From Aurantibrevibacter sp041749595 (GTDB lineage: Bacteria > Bacteroidota > Bacteroidia > Flavobacteriales > Flavobacteriaceae): a stretch of 24,647 nt of DNA. Position 1 is the stretch's first letter; every line of letters begins with the position of its first letter. Below, piece after piece: positions 1 to 8,744 of this stretch. The notes under the pieces are model-generated. The model saw nothing but the letters and a program-made list of their open reading frames with translations. It had not been told where the DNA came from and did no database searches. The stretch is taken from NCBI GenBank assembly GCA_041749595.1, contig JBGTBA010000161.1, positions 1-24,647 on the forward strand. Direction: 5' to 3'. The translations under genes and the position numbers were made by a program.

Positions 1-64
1 ATTGGTCTTTGCATTCAAAATAATCTTGTTGAAATTGACTATTAAGATACTGAAAATCAATAAC

Positions 65-972
65 TTAAACAGGTTTAAGACGTTGTTTTTCAACTAATTG
101 AACTTGTTTTTTTATCTTATTTTCAACCCTTGATTCGCATATTTAGTTCATTATGCCCTGTGAGCAATACCCTTGAGAGGTAATTAAGTCCATATTTACA
201 AACACTAACGGCCCTTCTTCCATGTTTTTTGATTTTGATCGGCCGTATTTGGGTGTCGATAAAATCACCTATCCTGTAGCACCAAACAAAAGCGATCATG
301 ACCAACAGCATCAATTTCTCCAGTCGATCCAGCGCAGTTACATGGGTGTCCTCAATGTTGAACCCACTCGATTTCAACCCTCTAAAGAGTGTTTCCACTT
401 GCCATCGCTTCCCATAATATTCCAAAGCCTGGTCGGGTCGGTAAAAGGAGACCAGGATGAGATATTCCATTTTACCATCCTTGATCGTTTTTGTCCCCGA
501 GAGGTAACACAACTGACCATGCATCTTGACAATCCACTGATAATGCCCCAGCTCACCAGCTTTCAGGTTGTTGAACAGGTGCCAGGCAGTAACCTGTTTT
601 TGGCCTCTTGGGGAGAGCACCTTAAAATTGTCCCGTATCCTGATTGGTACCTGATATTTTTTTGATTTAGAAAACCCAACCAATCTTTTCCCACAAACTC
701 CCGGTCGGCCAACAGACAGTCGATACGGTCCTTGCCGAACCAGGCCATGAAATCCTTCAACAGAGCAATGCGTTCGCCCATATTGGAGTTCCCCCGCTTA
801 TCCAGCATACGGAACATCAATGGGAAGGCCACATTCTTGTAACTGATCCCCAACATCAACATATTGATGTTGCTATCCCCAAACTTCCAGTTGGTCCGGT
901 CCATAACCAAGACAAGGGACCCCTTCTCGGGCAATAGGGCAAAGATAAGCTTTGCCACCCATTCCATGGGCA
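65..972 (-). pseudogene. Decayed IS4-family transposase, 5' part missing
   Basis: This is a remnant of a DDE transposase that cut and pasted an IS4-type element. The first catalytic Asp lies in LVMDRTNWKFG, the second in LLADREF, and the C-terminal part carries the IS4 signature Y-(2)-R-(3)-E-(6)-K in YGKRWQVETLFRGLK. Reading needs two frame changes. One is near 641-650, where the protein passes from NQKNIRY to IRIRDNFKV. The other is near 128-131 at a GGG run; after it the frame continues through VENKIKKQVQLVEKQ to a stop at 65-67. The first roughly 80 residues typical of the family are absent, and the reading frame runs directly into a different transposase at about 972. It cannot encode an active enzyme. 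The family is clear from the motifs; the exact breakpoints are estimates from reading frames. Confidence 0.85.
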
Positions 973-1385
973 ATCCCGCACCGGCGTTCATGAACGGGCC
1001 CTCCTCAGGGATATCCGCCATTGGAGCGTAACGGTAACGACCTCGAACTGCACCTCTATATCGTAAAGGTCGTTATGGTTGCCCGCCACGGGTTCCGACA
1101 TCGCCAAGGGAAGCCCCTGCATATTGGTCAAATATAGGGCGTGGTGGTCTTGCGCTTTTTCCTTCCATGATATTCCACGGCGTCCCCGCCCCTCATGGCA
1201 GGGATATGGCTGCCGTCAAGATCGACACCGGAGAAGTCGGGCTCGGACCTGTGCCTGTCGAGGAATTTTATCCAACTATCCTTCCACGCCCCCGAGAGCA
1301 CCCTTGGCGGAAAACCTCTTTTTCCGATAGGGACAAACGGTACAATTTCAATTTTTATCATATCTTTTTCGAGTATATTGTACAT
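973..1385 (-). pseudogene. Decayed IS5-family transposase fragment
   Basis: This is a relic of a second, unrelated transposase, read on the minus strand from 1385. Family-typical pieces are EPDFSGVDLDGSHIPAMRGG and YHGRKKRKTT, then in another frame QGLPLAMSEPVAGNHNDLYD and IEVQFEVVT, then ADIPEEGPFMNAGAG in a third frame. That implies at least two frameshifts. An internal deletion is also likely, because GKRGF near the N-terminus is followed almost at once by the AWKDSWIKFLDRHR segment, whereas in intact relatives roughly 60 residues separate them. The fragment stops abruptly where the IS4-type sequence begins at about 972, so one element probably inserted into or recombined with the other before both decayed. 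It has no coding capacity today. Confidence 0.8.
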
Positions 1386-1513
1386 AAAGGGTTGTATTGT
1401 AGTTATTTATGTTTCGAAACACAAATATCTGCGATCCTTTCTTTCGATCCAAAAAAAGTTTAAATCACCTCAATGTTAAATTACCCGGATGTTCAAAAAG
1501 GGGTTAAATAAAA

Positions 1514-3142
1514 TCACACTTGCGACACTCCCATATTAAACTGCTTTTCAATGGGTGAGTGATTCGCCGCTTCAATGCCCATGCTAATCCACTTACGGGT
1601 GTCCAAAGGGTCAATAATGGCATCGGTCCATAACCGTGCTGCTGCATAATAGGGGGAAACCTGTTCGTCGTACCTGGATTTGATTCTATTATAAAGTTCT
1701 TCTTCTTTCGCTTTGGTAATGATCTCGCCTTTGTTTTTTAAGGAGGCGGTTTCTATTTGCATTAAAACCTTGGCGGCTTGCGCCCCGCCCATTACAGCCA
1801 GTTCGGCACTGGGCCAGGCCACGATCAGCCGCGGGTCATAGGCCTTTCCGCACATGGCATAGTTTCCGGCTCCATAGCTGTTTCCAATAATTACGGTGAA
1901 TTTAGGAACCACAGAATTACTTACGGCGTTCACCATTTTTGCGCCATCTTTTATAATACCACCATGCTCACTTTTGCTACCCACCATAAACCCCGTGACA
2001 TCCTGAATAAAAACCAGGGGTATTTTCTTCTGGTTGCAGTTGGCAATAAACCGGGTGGCCTTGTCTGCCGAATCCGAATAGATAACCCCGCCAAACTGCA
2101 TTTCGCCTTTTTTGGTCTTGACCACCTTGCGTTGGTTGGCCACGATGCCCACGGCCCATCCATCGATCCGGGCGTATCCCGTTAAAATTGTTTTTCCGTA
2201 GCCTTCTTTGTATTCCTCAAAAACAGAATCATCCACCAAACGCCTTATAATCCCCAACATATCATATTGTTCTGTTCGGGCATCGGGCAAAAGGCCATAG
2301 ATTTCTTCAGGTTTTTCCTTAGGTTTGTTGCCAGGCTTTCTATTAAATCCGGCTTTATCAAAATCACCGATCTTATCTATAATGTTCTTTATGGTGTCTA
2401 AGGCCTCCTTGTCGTCTTTCGCCTTATAATCCGTTACTCCACTGATTTCACAATGGGTTGTGGCCCCGCCCAAGGTCTCGTTGTCTATGTTCTCTCCGAT
2501 AGCTGCCTTTACCAGATAACTGCCGGCAAGGAAAATACTTCCTGTTTTATCTACAATCAAAGCCTCATCACTCATAATGGGCAGGTAAGCCCCCCCAGCT
2601 ACGCAACTTCCCATTACCGCAGCGATTTGGGTAATACCCATGCTGCTCATTAGGGCATTGTTCCTAAAAATACGGCCAAAATGTTCCTTATCAGGAAAAA
2701 TCTCGTCCTGCAAGGGGAGGTACACTCCGGCACTATCCACCAAATAAATAATAGGTAATCGGTTTTCGATGGCGATCTCTTGCGCCCGAAGGTTCTTTTT
2801 GGCGGATATAGGAAACCAGGCACCGGCCTTTACCGTGGCATCATTGGCCACTACCACGCATAGTTTGCCGGAAACATGCCCTATTTTAACTACAACCCCT
2901 CCGGACGGACACCCACCATGTTCCGCATACATGCCTTCACCAACAAAAGCACCTATTTCGATACTGTTTTTGCCTTCATCCAACAAATAATCAATACGCT
3001 CCCTTGCAGTCATTTTACCTTGGGCATGTTGTTTTTCAATACGCTCCTTTCCGCCACCCAATTTAACCTTAGTCAGCCTTTTTCCGAGTTCCGTTAACAA
3101 CGATTTGTTATGATCCTCATTTTTATTGAACTTCAGGTCCAT
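1514..3142 (-). CDS. mccB: Acyl-CoA carboxylase beta subunit, probably methylcrotonyl-CoA carboxylase
   Basis: This 542-aa protein is the biotin-dependent carboxyltransferase subunit. It moves the carboxyl group from carboxybiotin to an acyl-CoA, most likely 3-methylcrotonyl-CoA in leucine degradation, in the cytoplasm. Two crotonase-fold halves are visible. The N-half contains GKMTARERIDYLLD and, near residues 180-200, GSCVAGGAYLPIMSDEALIV. The C-half has GNSYGAGNYAMCGKAYDPR and WPSAELAVMGGAQAAKVL. The GGAYLPIMSDE and GNYAMCG signatures favour methylcrotonyl-CoA over propionyl-CoA carboxylase, but substrate choice is inferred. Length is normal for the family. The biotin-carrying alpha subunit is not within the window, so the gene stands alone here. 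It is divergent from the oxidoreductase at 3216, with about 73 bp between the two starts. The ATG at 3142 fits the usual flavobacterial N-terminus MDLKFNKNEDHN. Confidence 0.88.
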   Translation of the reverse strand: MDLKFNKNEDHNKSLLTELGKRLTKVKLGGGKERIEKQHAQGKMTARERIDYLLDEGKNSIEIGAFVGEGMYAEHGGCPSGGVVVKIGHVSGKLCVVVANDATVKAGAWFPISAKKNLRAQEIAIENRLPIIYLVDSAGVYLPLQDEIFPDKEHFGRIFRNNALMSSMGITQIAAVMGSCVAGGAYLPIMSDEALIVDKTGSIFLAGSYLVKAAIGENIDNETLGGATTHCEISGVTDYKAKDDKEALDTIKNIIDKIGDFDKAGFNRKPGNKPKEKPEEIYGLLPDARTEQYDMLGIIRRLVDDSVFEEYKEGYGKTILTGYARIDGWAVGIVANQRKVVKTKKGEMQFGGVIYSDSADKATRFIANCNQKKIPLVFIQDVTGFMVGSKSEHGGIIKDGAKMVNAVSNSVVPKFTVIIGNSYGAGNYAMCGKAYDPRLIVAWPSAELAVMGGAQAAKVLMQIETASLKNKGEIITKAKEEELYNRIKSRYDEQVSPYYAAARLWTDAIIDPLDTRKWISMGIEAANHSPIEKQFNMGVSQV

Positions 3143-3188
3143 GTGTTGTAGTTTCTTTTCTGGGCTAAAGATAAGCAGTAAAATTGAT

Positions 3189-3196
3189 TACATTTG
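3189..3196 (+). promoter_or_regulatory. Candidate Bacteroidota -7 promoter box
   Basis: TACATTTG matches the TAnnTTTG consensus of Bacteroidota housekeeping promoters and lies 19 bases before the ATG of the Gfo/Idh/MocA gene, inside the short divergent intergenic space. I see no good TTTG -33 element at the expected spacing, so this is only a plausible start signal. Confidence 0.35.
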
Positions 3197-3215
3197 GTAA
3201 AACTGGAAAATCAAT

Positions 3216-4199
3216 ATGGAAGAAAAGATTCGATGGGGCATCGTAGGACCCGGTAAAATTGCCCATTCGTTTGCAAAAGACCTGGCCTTGGTTCCCGATG
3301 GTCGTTTGGTGGCCGTAGCTTCACGGAGTTTGGAAAGGGCAAGGGAATTTGCCCATGGATATGGAGCGGAAAAGCTCTTCGGCAGTTACGATGCACTTTT
3401 TAAAAGTGATGAAATCGATGTTGTTTACATCGCTACCCCACATAATTCCCACGAGGAAGCCAGCATTGCCGCAATGGACCATGGCAAGCATGTGTTATGT
3501 GAAAAGCCCATGGGCGTTAATCTACAGCAAGTGAAAAGAATGGTTGCTTCATCGGAAAGGAACAAGGTGTTCTTAATGGAAGCCTTATGGAGCAGATTCA
3601 ACCCATCTATTCGGAAGGTAAAGGAATTGGTAGCTGCCGGGGAAATTGGGACCATTGGCCATCTGCATGCCGATTTTGCATTTTATGCCTTGGACCGAAG
3701 TGAGGAAGGCCGACTTTTAAACCTTGATCTCGCCGGGGGCTCCGTACTGGATATCGGTATCTATCCTGTTTTTTTATCGTATCTCATGCTCGGTATGCCC
3801 GAAAGGATTTTGTCATCCTCTAAATTTCACAAAACCGGAGTAGAAATCCAAACATCCATGATTTTTGAGTATGAAACCGCCCAAGCACTGCTTTATAGTG
3901 GTTTAAATGGCAAATCGGATATGAGGGCCGAAATTGCGGGAAGCAAAGGATCCGTCTATCTACATCCCAGATGGCATGAAGCCCCTGGATTTAGCTTGGA
4001 AAAGGGAGATACTTCGGAAGAAATTATTTTGCCCACTACAGGAAAAGGGTATGCCCATGAAATTGAGGAAGTGCACCGCTGCCTGCGCATAGGAAAAACG
4101 CAAAGCGACTTGTGGAGCCACCGGAACAGTATCGATTTAATTACGCTTTTGGATACGATAAGGGAACAAAATAATATTAAATTTGCGTTCGAGCAATAA
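3216..4199 (+). CDS. Gfo/Idh/MocA-family NAD(P)-dependent oxidoreductase
   Basis: This 327-aa cytoplasmic oxidoreductase probably uses NAD(P) to oxidise or reduce a sugar-like or trans-dihydrodiol substrate. The Rossmann dinucleotide loop is GIVGPGKIAHSF at residues 8-19. The family's catalytic-lysine motif EKP is at 96-98 (LCEKPMGVN). The C-terminal half carries GGSVLDIGIYPVFL, typical of the dimeric dihydrodiol dehydrogenase-like branch. Length is normal and the ORF is intact. The start at 3216 places the dinucleotide loop a normal distance from the N-terminus. The gene lies about 70 bp before the small membrane protein at 4269, so these could be co-transcribed, but nothing in the neighbourhood identifies the substrate. 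The family is secure; the precise reaction is not. Confidence 0.85.
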   Translation: MEEKIRWGIVGPGKIAHSFAKDLALVPDGRLVAVASRSLERAREFAHGYGAEKLFGSYDALFKSDEIDVVYIATPHNSHEEASIAAMDHGKHVLCEKPMGVNLQQVKRMVASSERNKVFLMEALWSRFNPSIRKVKELVAAGEIGTIGHLHADFAFYALDRSEEGRLLNLDLAGGSVLDIGIYPVFLSYLMLGMPERILSSSKFHKTGVEIQTSMIFEYETAQALLYSGLNGKSDMRAEIAGSKGSVYLHPRWHEAPGFSLEKGDTSEEIILPTTGKGYAHEIEEVHRCLRIGKTQSDLWSHRNSIDLITLLDTIREQNNIKFAFEQ

Positions 4200-4268
4200 A
4201 GTTGGGATTTCCCACTTTGCATTTCTTTAATTTTTGCGATATTTGAGGTCACCACTAAACGAACGAAA

Positions 4269-4451
4269 ATGGGAATGAACAAAAATACGGTGCTCGCATG
4301 GGCAACCTTTATAATGATTATTGTGGGACTTTCTTTAATTGCCCTGGGTGCATTCCGATATGATGACGTTGCAGGTTGGGGATTTGCCGCCGTGGGCGTT
4401 GGTTTTTTTGCAATTGCCTGGGTCTTTAACGCCCTTAAAGGCAGGGTTTAA
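4269..4451 (+). CDS. Small two-span membrane protein
   Basis: This 60-aa protein consists almost entirely of two hydrophobic helices: residues about 8-27 (LAWATFIMIIVGLSLIALGA) and about 36-54 (GWGFAAVGVGFFAIAWVFN). They are joined by a short polar loop FRYDDVA, and the protein ends in the basic tail ALKGRV. It resembles the short inner-membrane proteins conserved in flavobacteria under the name CAL67264 family. That identification is from memory of the sequence style, not from a search. No function is known to me. It sits between the oxidoreductase at 3216 and ettA at 4489, with 37 bp to ettA, so it may belong to the same transcript. The ATG at 4269 follows ACGAAA and is the only sensible start; a second Met three codons later is an alternative. 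Confidence 0.75.
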   Translation: MGMNKNTVLAWATFIMIIVGLSLIALGAFRYDDVAGWGFAAVGVGFFAIAWVFNALKGRV

Positions 4452-4488
4452 GGCTTTTCTTCTTTAAAATTTAATTGATTCTATTTGT

Positions 4489-6180
4489 ATGTCTGATGAT
4501 AAAAAAGTGATTTTCTCCATGTCGGGAGTCACCAAAACCTATAAAACCGCCAATACCCCGGTTTTAAAAAGCATCTATCTAAGTTTCTTTTATGGGGCAA
4601 AAATCGGTATTCTTGGTCTTAATGGTTCTGGAAAATCAACCCTTTTAAAGATCATTGCCGGGGCTGATAGGAACTATCAGGGCGATGTTGTTTTTTCCCC
4701 GGGCTATAAGGTGGGTTATTTGGAACAGGATCCCCAACTGGATAAGGAAAAAACGGTATTGGAAATTGTAAAGGAAGGTGCGGCAGAAACCGTGGCCATT
4801 TTGGACGAATACAACAAGATAAACGATATGTTCGGTTTGCCCGAAGTCTATGAAGATGCAGATAAAATGCAGAAATTGATGGATAGGCAAGCGGTTCTAC
4901 AGGATCAGATCGACGCTTCCAATGCGTGGGAGCTCGATACCAAGTTGGAAATTGCCATGGATGCGCTTCGTACGCCCGAGCCCGATCAAAAAATAGCGGT
5001 TTTATCGGGCGGGGAACGCAGAAGGGTGGCCTTATGCCGCCTATTATTGCAAGAACCGGATATTTTATTGTTGGATGAGCCTACCAACTATTTGGATGCG
5101 GAGTCGGTACATTGGCTAGAGCATCATTTGGCCAATTATAAGGGAACGGTTATCGCCGTTACCCACGACCGGTATTTTTTGGATAATGTAGCCGGATGGA
5201 TTCTAGAATTGGACAGGGGAGAGGGCATTCCGTGGAAAGGCAATTACTCCAGTTGGCTGGACCAAAAATCCAAACGTTTGGCGCAGGAGAGCAAAACCGC
5301 TTCCAAGAGGCAGAAAACCTTGGAGAGGGAGCTGGAATGGGTTAGGCAAGGGACCAAAGGACGGCAGACCAAACAAAAAGCCCGTTTGAACAATTATGAC
5401 AAATTACTGGGCCAGGATCAAAAACAGTTGGATGAGAAACTGGAAATCTACATTCCCAACGGACCTCGATTGGGCACCAATGTTATCGAGGCCAAAGGGG
5501 TAAGTAAGGCCTTTGGGGATAAATTGCTCTATGAAGACCTTAACTTTAAATTGCCTCAGGCTGGAATTGTGGGCATTATTGGCCCCAACGGAGCCGGAAA
5601 GACCACTATTTTCAAGATGATCATGGGCGAGGAAAAACCCGATAAAGGCGAGTTCTTGGTGGGAGATACGACTAAAATAGCCTATGTGGACCAAAGCCAT
5701 TCCAATATAGTTCCTGAAAAGACCATTTGGGAGAATTTCAGTGATGGGCAGGAACTTATTATGATGGGCGGGAAACAGGTTAATTCCAGGGCATACCTGA
5801 GTCGGTTTAACTTTTCGGGAAGCGACCAGAACAAAAGGGTGGATATGCTCTCCGGAGGGGAACATAACCGCCTTCATTTGGCCATGACGCTAAAGGAAGA
5901 GGGCAACGTATTGCTATTGGATGAGCCTACCAACGATTTGGATGTAAACACGTTAAGGGCTTTGGAAGAAGGACTGGAAAATTTTGCGGGATGTGCTGTG
6001 ATCATCTCCCATGACCGTTGGTTTTTAGATCGGGTCTGTACGCATATTTTGGCTTTTGAGGGGGATTCCCAAGTGTATTTCTTTGAGGGTTCTTTCTCCG
6101 ATTATGAGGAGAATAAAAAGAAACGCTTGGGCGGGGATATAGTCCCCAAGCGTATCCGGTATAAAAAGCTGGTGCGGTAA
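4489..6180 (+). CDS. ettA: Energy-dependent translational throttle protein EttA (ABC-F ATPase)
   Basis: This 563-aa soluble ABC-F ATPase binds the ribosomal E site and gates the first elongation step in response to the ATP/ADP ratio in well-studied relatives. Two complete nucleotide-binding domains are present. The first has Walker A GLNGSGKST, signature LSGGERRRVAL and Walker B LLLDEPTNYLD. The second has GPNGAGKTT, LSGGEHNRLHLA and LLLDEPTNDLD. Between them lies the basic P-site-interacting linker with EWVRQGTKGRQTKQKARL. An arm subdomain sits in the first domain after the Q-loop (LGYLEQDP region). The C-terminus KKKRLGGDIVPKRIRYK matches the EttA type rather than other ABC-F branches. Length is close to the E. 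coli protein (555 aa). An 8-bp inverted repeat near 6122-6150 falls inside the last codons and has no T-run, so I do not call it a terminator. Confidence 0.93.
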   Translation: MSDDKKVIFSMSGVTKTYKTANTPVLKSIYLSFFYGAKIGILGLNGSGKSTLLKIIAGADRNYQGDVVFSPGYKVGYLEQDPQLDKEKTVLEIVKEGAAETVAILDEYNKINDMFGLPEVYEDADKMQKLMDRQAVLQDQIDASNAWELDTKLEIAMDALRTPEPDQKIAVLSGGERRRVALCRLLLQEPDILLLDEPTNYLDAESVHWLEHHLANYKGTVIAVTHDRYFLDNVAGWILELDRGEGIPWKGNYSSWLDQKSKRLAQESKTASKRQKTLERELEWVRQGTKGRQTKQKARLNNYDKLLGQDQKQLDEKLEIYIPNGPRLGTNVIEAKGVSKAFGDKLLYEDLNFKLPQAGIVGIIGPNGAGKTTIFKMIMGEEKPDKGEFLVGDTTKIAYVDQSHSNIVPEKTIWENFSDGQELIMMGGKQVNSRAYLSRFNFSGSDQNKRVDMLSGGEHNRLHLAMTLKEEGNVLLLDEPTNDLDVNTLRALEEGLENFAGCAVIISHDRWFLDRVCTHILAFEGDSQVYFFEGSFSDYEENKKKRLGGDIVPKRIRYKKLVR

Positions 6181-6279
6181 AATGAAGAAAAGACAGTGAT
6201 TTTGGCTTGGATTTCACCGTGGCCGTGTTTTTTTAATTCTGGAAAAGTATTTTTATTTTTCGTAAACCATTTCGCCGTC

Positions 6280-6358
6280 TTTCCACAGACCTCAGTGACC
6301 GTATCCTTTAAGTTTTTTAGGGCTTAGCCCGAAATATGTATTGAGGTCTATGGGGAAA
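6280..6358. repeat. Imperfect inverted repeat enclosing a small hairpin
   Basis: TTTCCACAGACCTCA at 6280-6294 is nearly the reverse complement of TGAGGTCTATGGGGAAA at 6342-6358 (a two-base gap plus one mismatch). The spacer contains GGGCTTAGCCC, itself a short hairpin. It could be a tiny MITE-like relic or a structured RNA; no T-run follows, so it is not a typical terminator. Confidence 0.45.
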
Positions 6359-6426
6359 TACCGTTCTTTAAGCGTTATCTTAACCGAGCGATTTCGGTAT
6401 AATTCTTAACTTTCAAATTACGGGTG

Positions 6427-6504
6427 ATGCGTAAATTTTTGAATTTTAGAAACAAGTTCATGAACAAGAAACTCTTGTGGCTTGTTTTCGGTTTTTACAT
6501 TTGA
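6427..6504 (+). other. Signal-peptide-like 25-codon stub
   Basis: An open frame MRKFLNFRNKFMNKKLLWLVFGFYI ends at TGA; its inner Met (6460) begins a basic-then-hydrophobic stretch MNKKLLWLVFGFYI like the start of an exported protein. No mature domain follows in any frame that I can recognise. It may be the surviving tip of a deleted secreted protein, or chance. Confidence 0.25.
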
Positions 6505-6600
6505 TATTGGTTAAATGTACCGGAGGGATAAAAAGCCCGGACTAGAGTACATATAAGTCGTCAGGGATAATTTCAATGATTTGGGCGGGTCAAACTCCAC

Positions 6601-6616
6601 GTCCCGAAAACGGGAC
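6601..6616. repeat. Perfect GTCCCG-AAAA-CGGGAC hairpin
   Basis: A 6-bp perfect stem with a four-base A loop, without a following T-run. It belongs to the CCCGA/TCGGG-type palindromes that also appear near 18338, 22005 and 22078 in this window. Confidence 0.5.
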
Positions 6617-6735
6617 ACCCCTCTTCATCTGTCCCGAAGGAGAGTCGGTAGGGGAGCTTTTGTTGGCCTTTAAAATAGTTGCTTATTTCAACATTACCAT
6701 TTAGTGCATCAGTAGAACATTCAAATCTAAAATAA

Positions 6736-7320
6736 TTGAAAAACGGCAAGATCAGAAACATAAAAACAGTATTGTTATCAAATAACTGGTACACACTAAA
6801 TAAAATCACCTTTGAGTACCAAAAGGAAGATGGAGTTTGGGAAACTCAGGTGCGGGAGTCTTATGATAGAGGCAATGGGGCGGCAATTTTATTGTATAAC
6901 AAGGAAAAGGGTACTGTGGTGCTTACACGTCAGTTCAGAATGCCCACTTATGTAAATGGAAATGAAGATGGTATGATGATAGAGGTTTGTGCCGGACTGT
7001 TGGATGGCAATCATCCGGAGGACGCTATTCGCAAAGAAGTAGAGGAAGAAACGGGGTATTGCGTGCAAGATATAAAAAAGGTATTCGAGGCCTATATGTC
7101 GCCGGGCTCGGTTACCGAGATCTTGTATTTTTTTATTGGAGCCTATGAAGAGCGCATGAAAGTGGGCGATGGTGGTGGCGCAGCCGATGAAACTGAAAAT
7201 ATTGAGGTGCTGGAATATCCATTTGAAAAGGCAATTCAGATGATCACTAATGGTGAAATAAAAGATGCCAAAACCATTATGCTATTGCAGTATGCAATGA
7301 CATCCAAATTATTTGAATAG
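6736..7320 (+). CDS. nudK: NudK-type Nudix hydrolase (GDP-mannose pyrophosphatase family)
   Basis: This 194-aa cytoplasmic Nudix enzyme is expected to split GDP-mannose or related nucleotide sugars into sugar phosphate and nucleotide, as its E. coli relative (191 aa) does. The Nudix box is visible as AGLLDGNHPEDAIRK followed by EVEEETGY, with the metal-binding EVxEETG core; the first Arg of the consensus is Lys, as in E. coli NudK. Downstream, YMSPGSVTEILYFFIG, an EDxDEDIEV-like acidic segment (ETENIEVLEYPF) and GEIKDAKTIMLLQY follow the NudK pattern to the C-terminus. The apparent start is TTG at 6736, directly after an in-frame TAA at 6733. No ATG lies in frame before the conserved segment, so a TTG start is likely. 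The gene is convergent with the DD-peptidase at 7332, 11 bp away. Confidence 0.88.
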   Translation: MKNGKIRNIKTVLLSNNWYTLNKITFEYQKEDGVWETQVRESYDRGNGAAILLYNKEKGTVVLTRQFRMPTYVNGNEDGMMIEVCAGLLDGNHPEDAIRKEVEEETGYCVQDIKKVFEAYMSPGSVTEILYFFIGAYEERMKVGDGGGAADETENIEVLEYPFEKAIQMITNGEIKDAKTIMLLQYAMTSKLFE

Positions 7321-7331
7321 GAAGATCCTTT

Positions 7332-8627
7332 TCAATATTCATTCCGAATTTCCTCCAAAATTCCTTGCATTTTCGCTTTAACTTCGGCACTTGGTCGGCG
7401 AAAATGATTGTTCATAAAACTAAAGATCAATGTTTTGCCCGACTTTGTAATTAGATATCCGCTTAGGCAATAATTATTGCCCAAACTGCCCGATTTGCCG
7501 TAAATATAGGGTTCATTAGCTCCATTGTCCCAGGTTTTCAAGGTGCCGGATACTCCGGCTACAGGGAACAAGTTAAATAATCTTTTTCTGGGGATATCCG
7601 TGTACATTTTGTGCAGCACATGTACCATGGATTCCGGTGTAAAAAGATTGTATCGCGAAAGTCCGGACCCATCTACCCATTTGGGCGGTTGTTGTAAATC
7701 AGCCAAATAATGCTTCATCATATATTCCCGTGCGGTTGTGCCATTTAATGTATCAGACAAAGTGGAGGATGCCATTAGCAGTATTTGTTCCGCCAGAAAA
7801 TTATCGCTTTCGTACATCATTCGTTGGTAAACGGAGTCCGCAGCCCTGCTGTAAAGGGTTTCCATTTTTTCGTCGAATAACCGCTTACCAAGGCTTATAT
7901 TTTTTTGGGTGGCCTCTTTTAGCAAATGTAAGATGAGGCTGTCGCTCACCTTAAAAGGAACCTCTAAAGTGTCTTTGCGCTGTGCATCGATATAAAAGTT
8001 GTTTTTTGAAAAATCCCTGTTCCTCCCATTGGTGGCCGGAAATAGCTGTGGCAAAAAATAAGCGGGACTCACCGCCAAGGTATCCGTAATAGGTATGCGT
8101 ACCACGTTTCCGTACATGGGCAATGCGCTGCGTTCTACGGAATAAGGACTATCGTAATCTTCCCACGCCCAACCGAGCCCAAAATGATCTATGGCCAAGT
8201 ACGGAGGGATATATACAATAGGCCCACCCTGGCTTTTTAAAAAGTGTACAACGGTGCTGTCCTTAAAATACGGATGTAATAATGTGGGATCTCCGGTGCC
8301 CTTTATAAAAAGCGTGTCGCTGGCATACAGGTATTTCAAGGCAGGAAGCTTCTCCGGCAATAATTTTAAGGCGGTATACAACGTAAAGATCTTGGTATTG
8401 CTGGCGGGCGTAAAATACTTTTTGGCATTCAATCGGTACAAGGTATCTTGCTTCTCGGGATCGTAGACCAACAGACCCACAAACTGGTTTTCATAAAAGG
8501 GATCTTTTAAGCGGGTATGAACGTTTTTTTGTAAAGATGCATAGTTAGCGGATGAACAAGCGATTGATGTTGCTGAAAAAATAAAAACAACTATTATTTT
8601 TTGCATATACCTAGCTTTTAGAATCAC
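7332..8627 (-). CDS. dacB: D-Ala-D-Ala carboxypeptidase/endopeptidase, PBP4 family lipoprotein
   Basis: This 431-aa penicillin-binding protein of the PBP4/DacB (S13) family trims or cleaves peptidoglycan cross-links in the periplasm. All three active-site motifs are seen: SxxK at Ser76-Lys79 (SNTK, in FTPASNTKIFTLY), SxN at Ser273-Asn275 (SDN, in YESDNFLAEQ) and KSG at 377-379 (YGKSGSLGNN). The N-terminus is a lipoprotein signal peptide with lipobox SIAC (Cys24), so the enzyme is probably membrane-anchored. An alternative start at the Met at 8606 gives a neater signal sequence, MQKIIVVFIFSATSIAC, and may be the true one. The large insert typical of PBP4 between SxxK and SxN is present. The gene is convergent with nudK and divergent from the 65-aa protein at 8745. 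Confidence 0.9.
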   Translation of the reverse strand: MILKARYMQKIIVVFIFSATSIACSSANYASLQKNVHTRLKDPFYENQFVGLLVYDPEKQDTLYRLNAKKYFTPASNTKIFTLYTALKLLPEKLPALKYLYASDTLFIKGTGDPTLLHPYFKDSTVVHFLKSQGGPIVYIPPYLAIDHFGLGWAWEDYDSPYSVERSALPMYGNVVRIPITDTLAVSPAYFLPQLFPATNGRNRDFSKNNFYIDAQRKDTLEVPFKVSDSLILHLLKEATQKNISLGKRLFDEKMETLYSRAADSVYQRMMYESDNFLAEQILLMASSTLSDTLNGTTAREYMMKHYLADLQQPPKWVDGSGLSRYNLFTPESMVHVLHKMYTDIPRKRLFNLFPVAGVSGTLKTWDNGANEPYIYGKSGSLGNNYCLSGYLITKSGKTLIFSFMNNHFRRPSAEVKAKMQGILEEIRNEY

Positions 8628-8744
8628 CGTTTTTAGCGTTATTTTATAATGTTAACATGAAATTATCTAATTTTTAACGGATAACGAACAATAAGCAAGA
8701 TCTTTTTTTGTTAATTTAGTGGCAACAACCTAAATATTAAAGAT

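Larger units (their letters stand above)
6181..6735. other. Gene-poor 555-bp gap with repeats and palindromes
   Basis: I see no full-length gene between ettA and nudK. The stretch holds an imperfect inverted repeat (6280-6358), a signal-peptide-like stub (6427-6504) and a perfect 6-bp hairpin with AAAA loop (GTCCCG/CGGGAC, 6601-6616), followed by a second partial GTCCCGAAGG copy. The pattern suggests erosion of a former gene or mobile segment, but nothing names its origin. Confidence 0.5.

Noticed and set aside
222..665. 147-codon rightward frame at the left end
   Set aside because: Antisense to the IS4-type transposase remnant.
6122..6150. Stem CGCTTGGG/CCCAAGCG at the end of ettA as a terminator
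   Set aside because: It lies inside codons conserved in EttA and lacks a T-run.
6573..6809. 78-codon leftward frame near the nudK start
   Set aside because: Overlaps the nudK N-terminus and the GTCCCG hairpin, with random composition.
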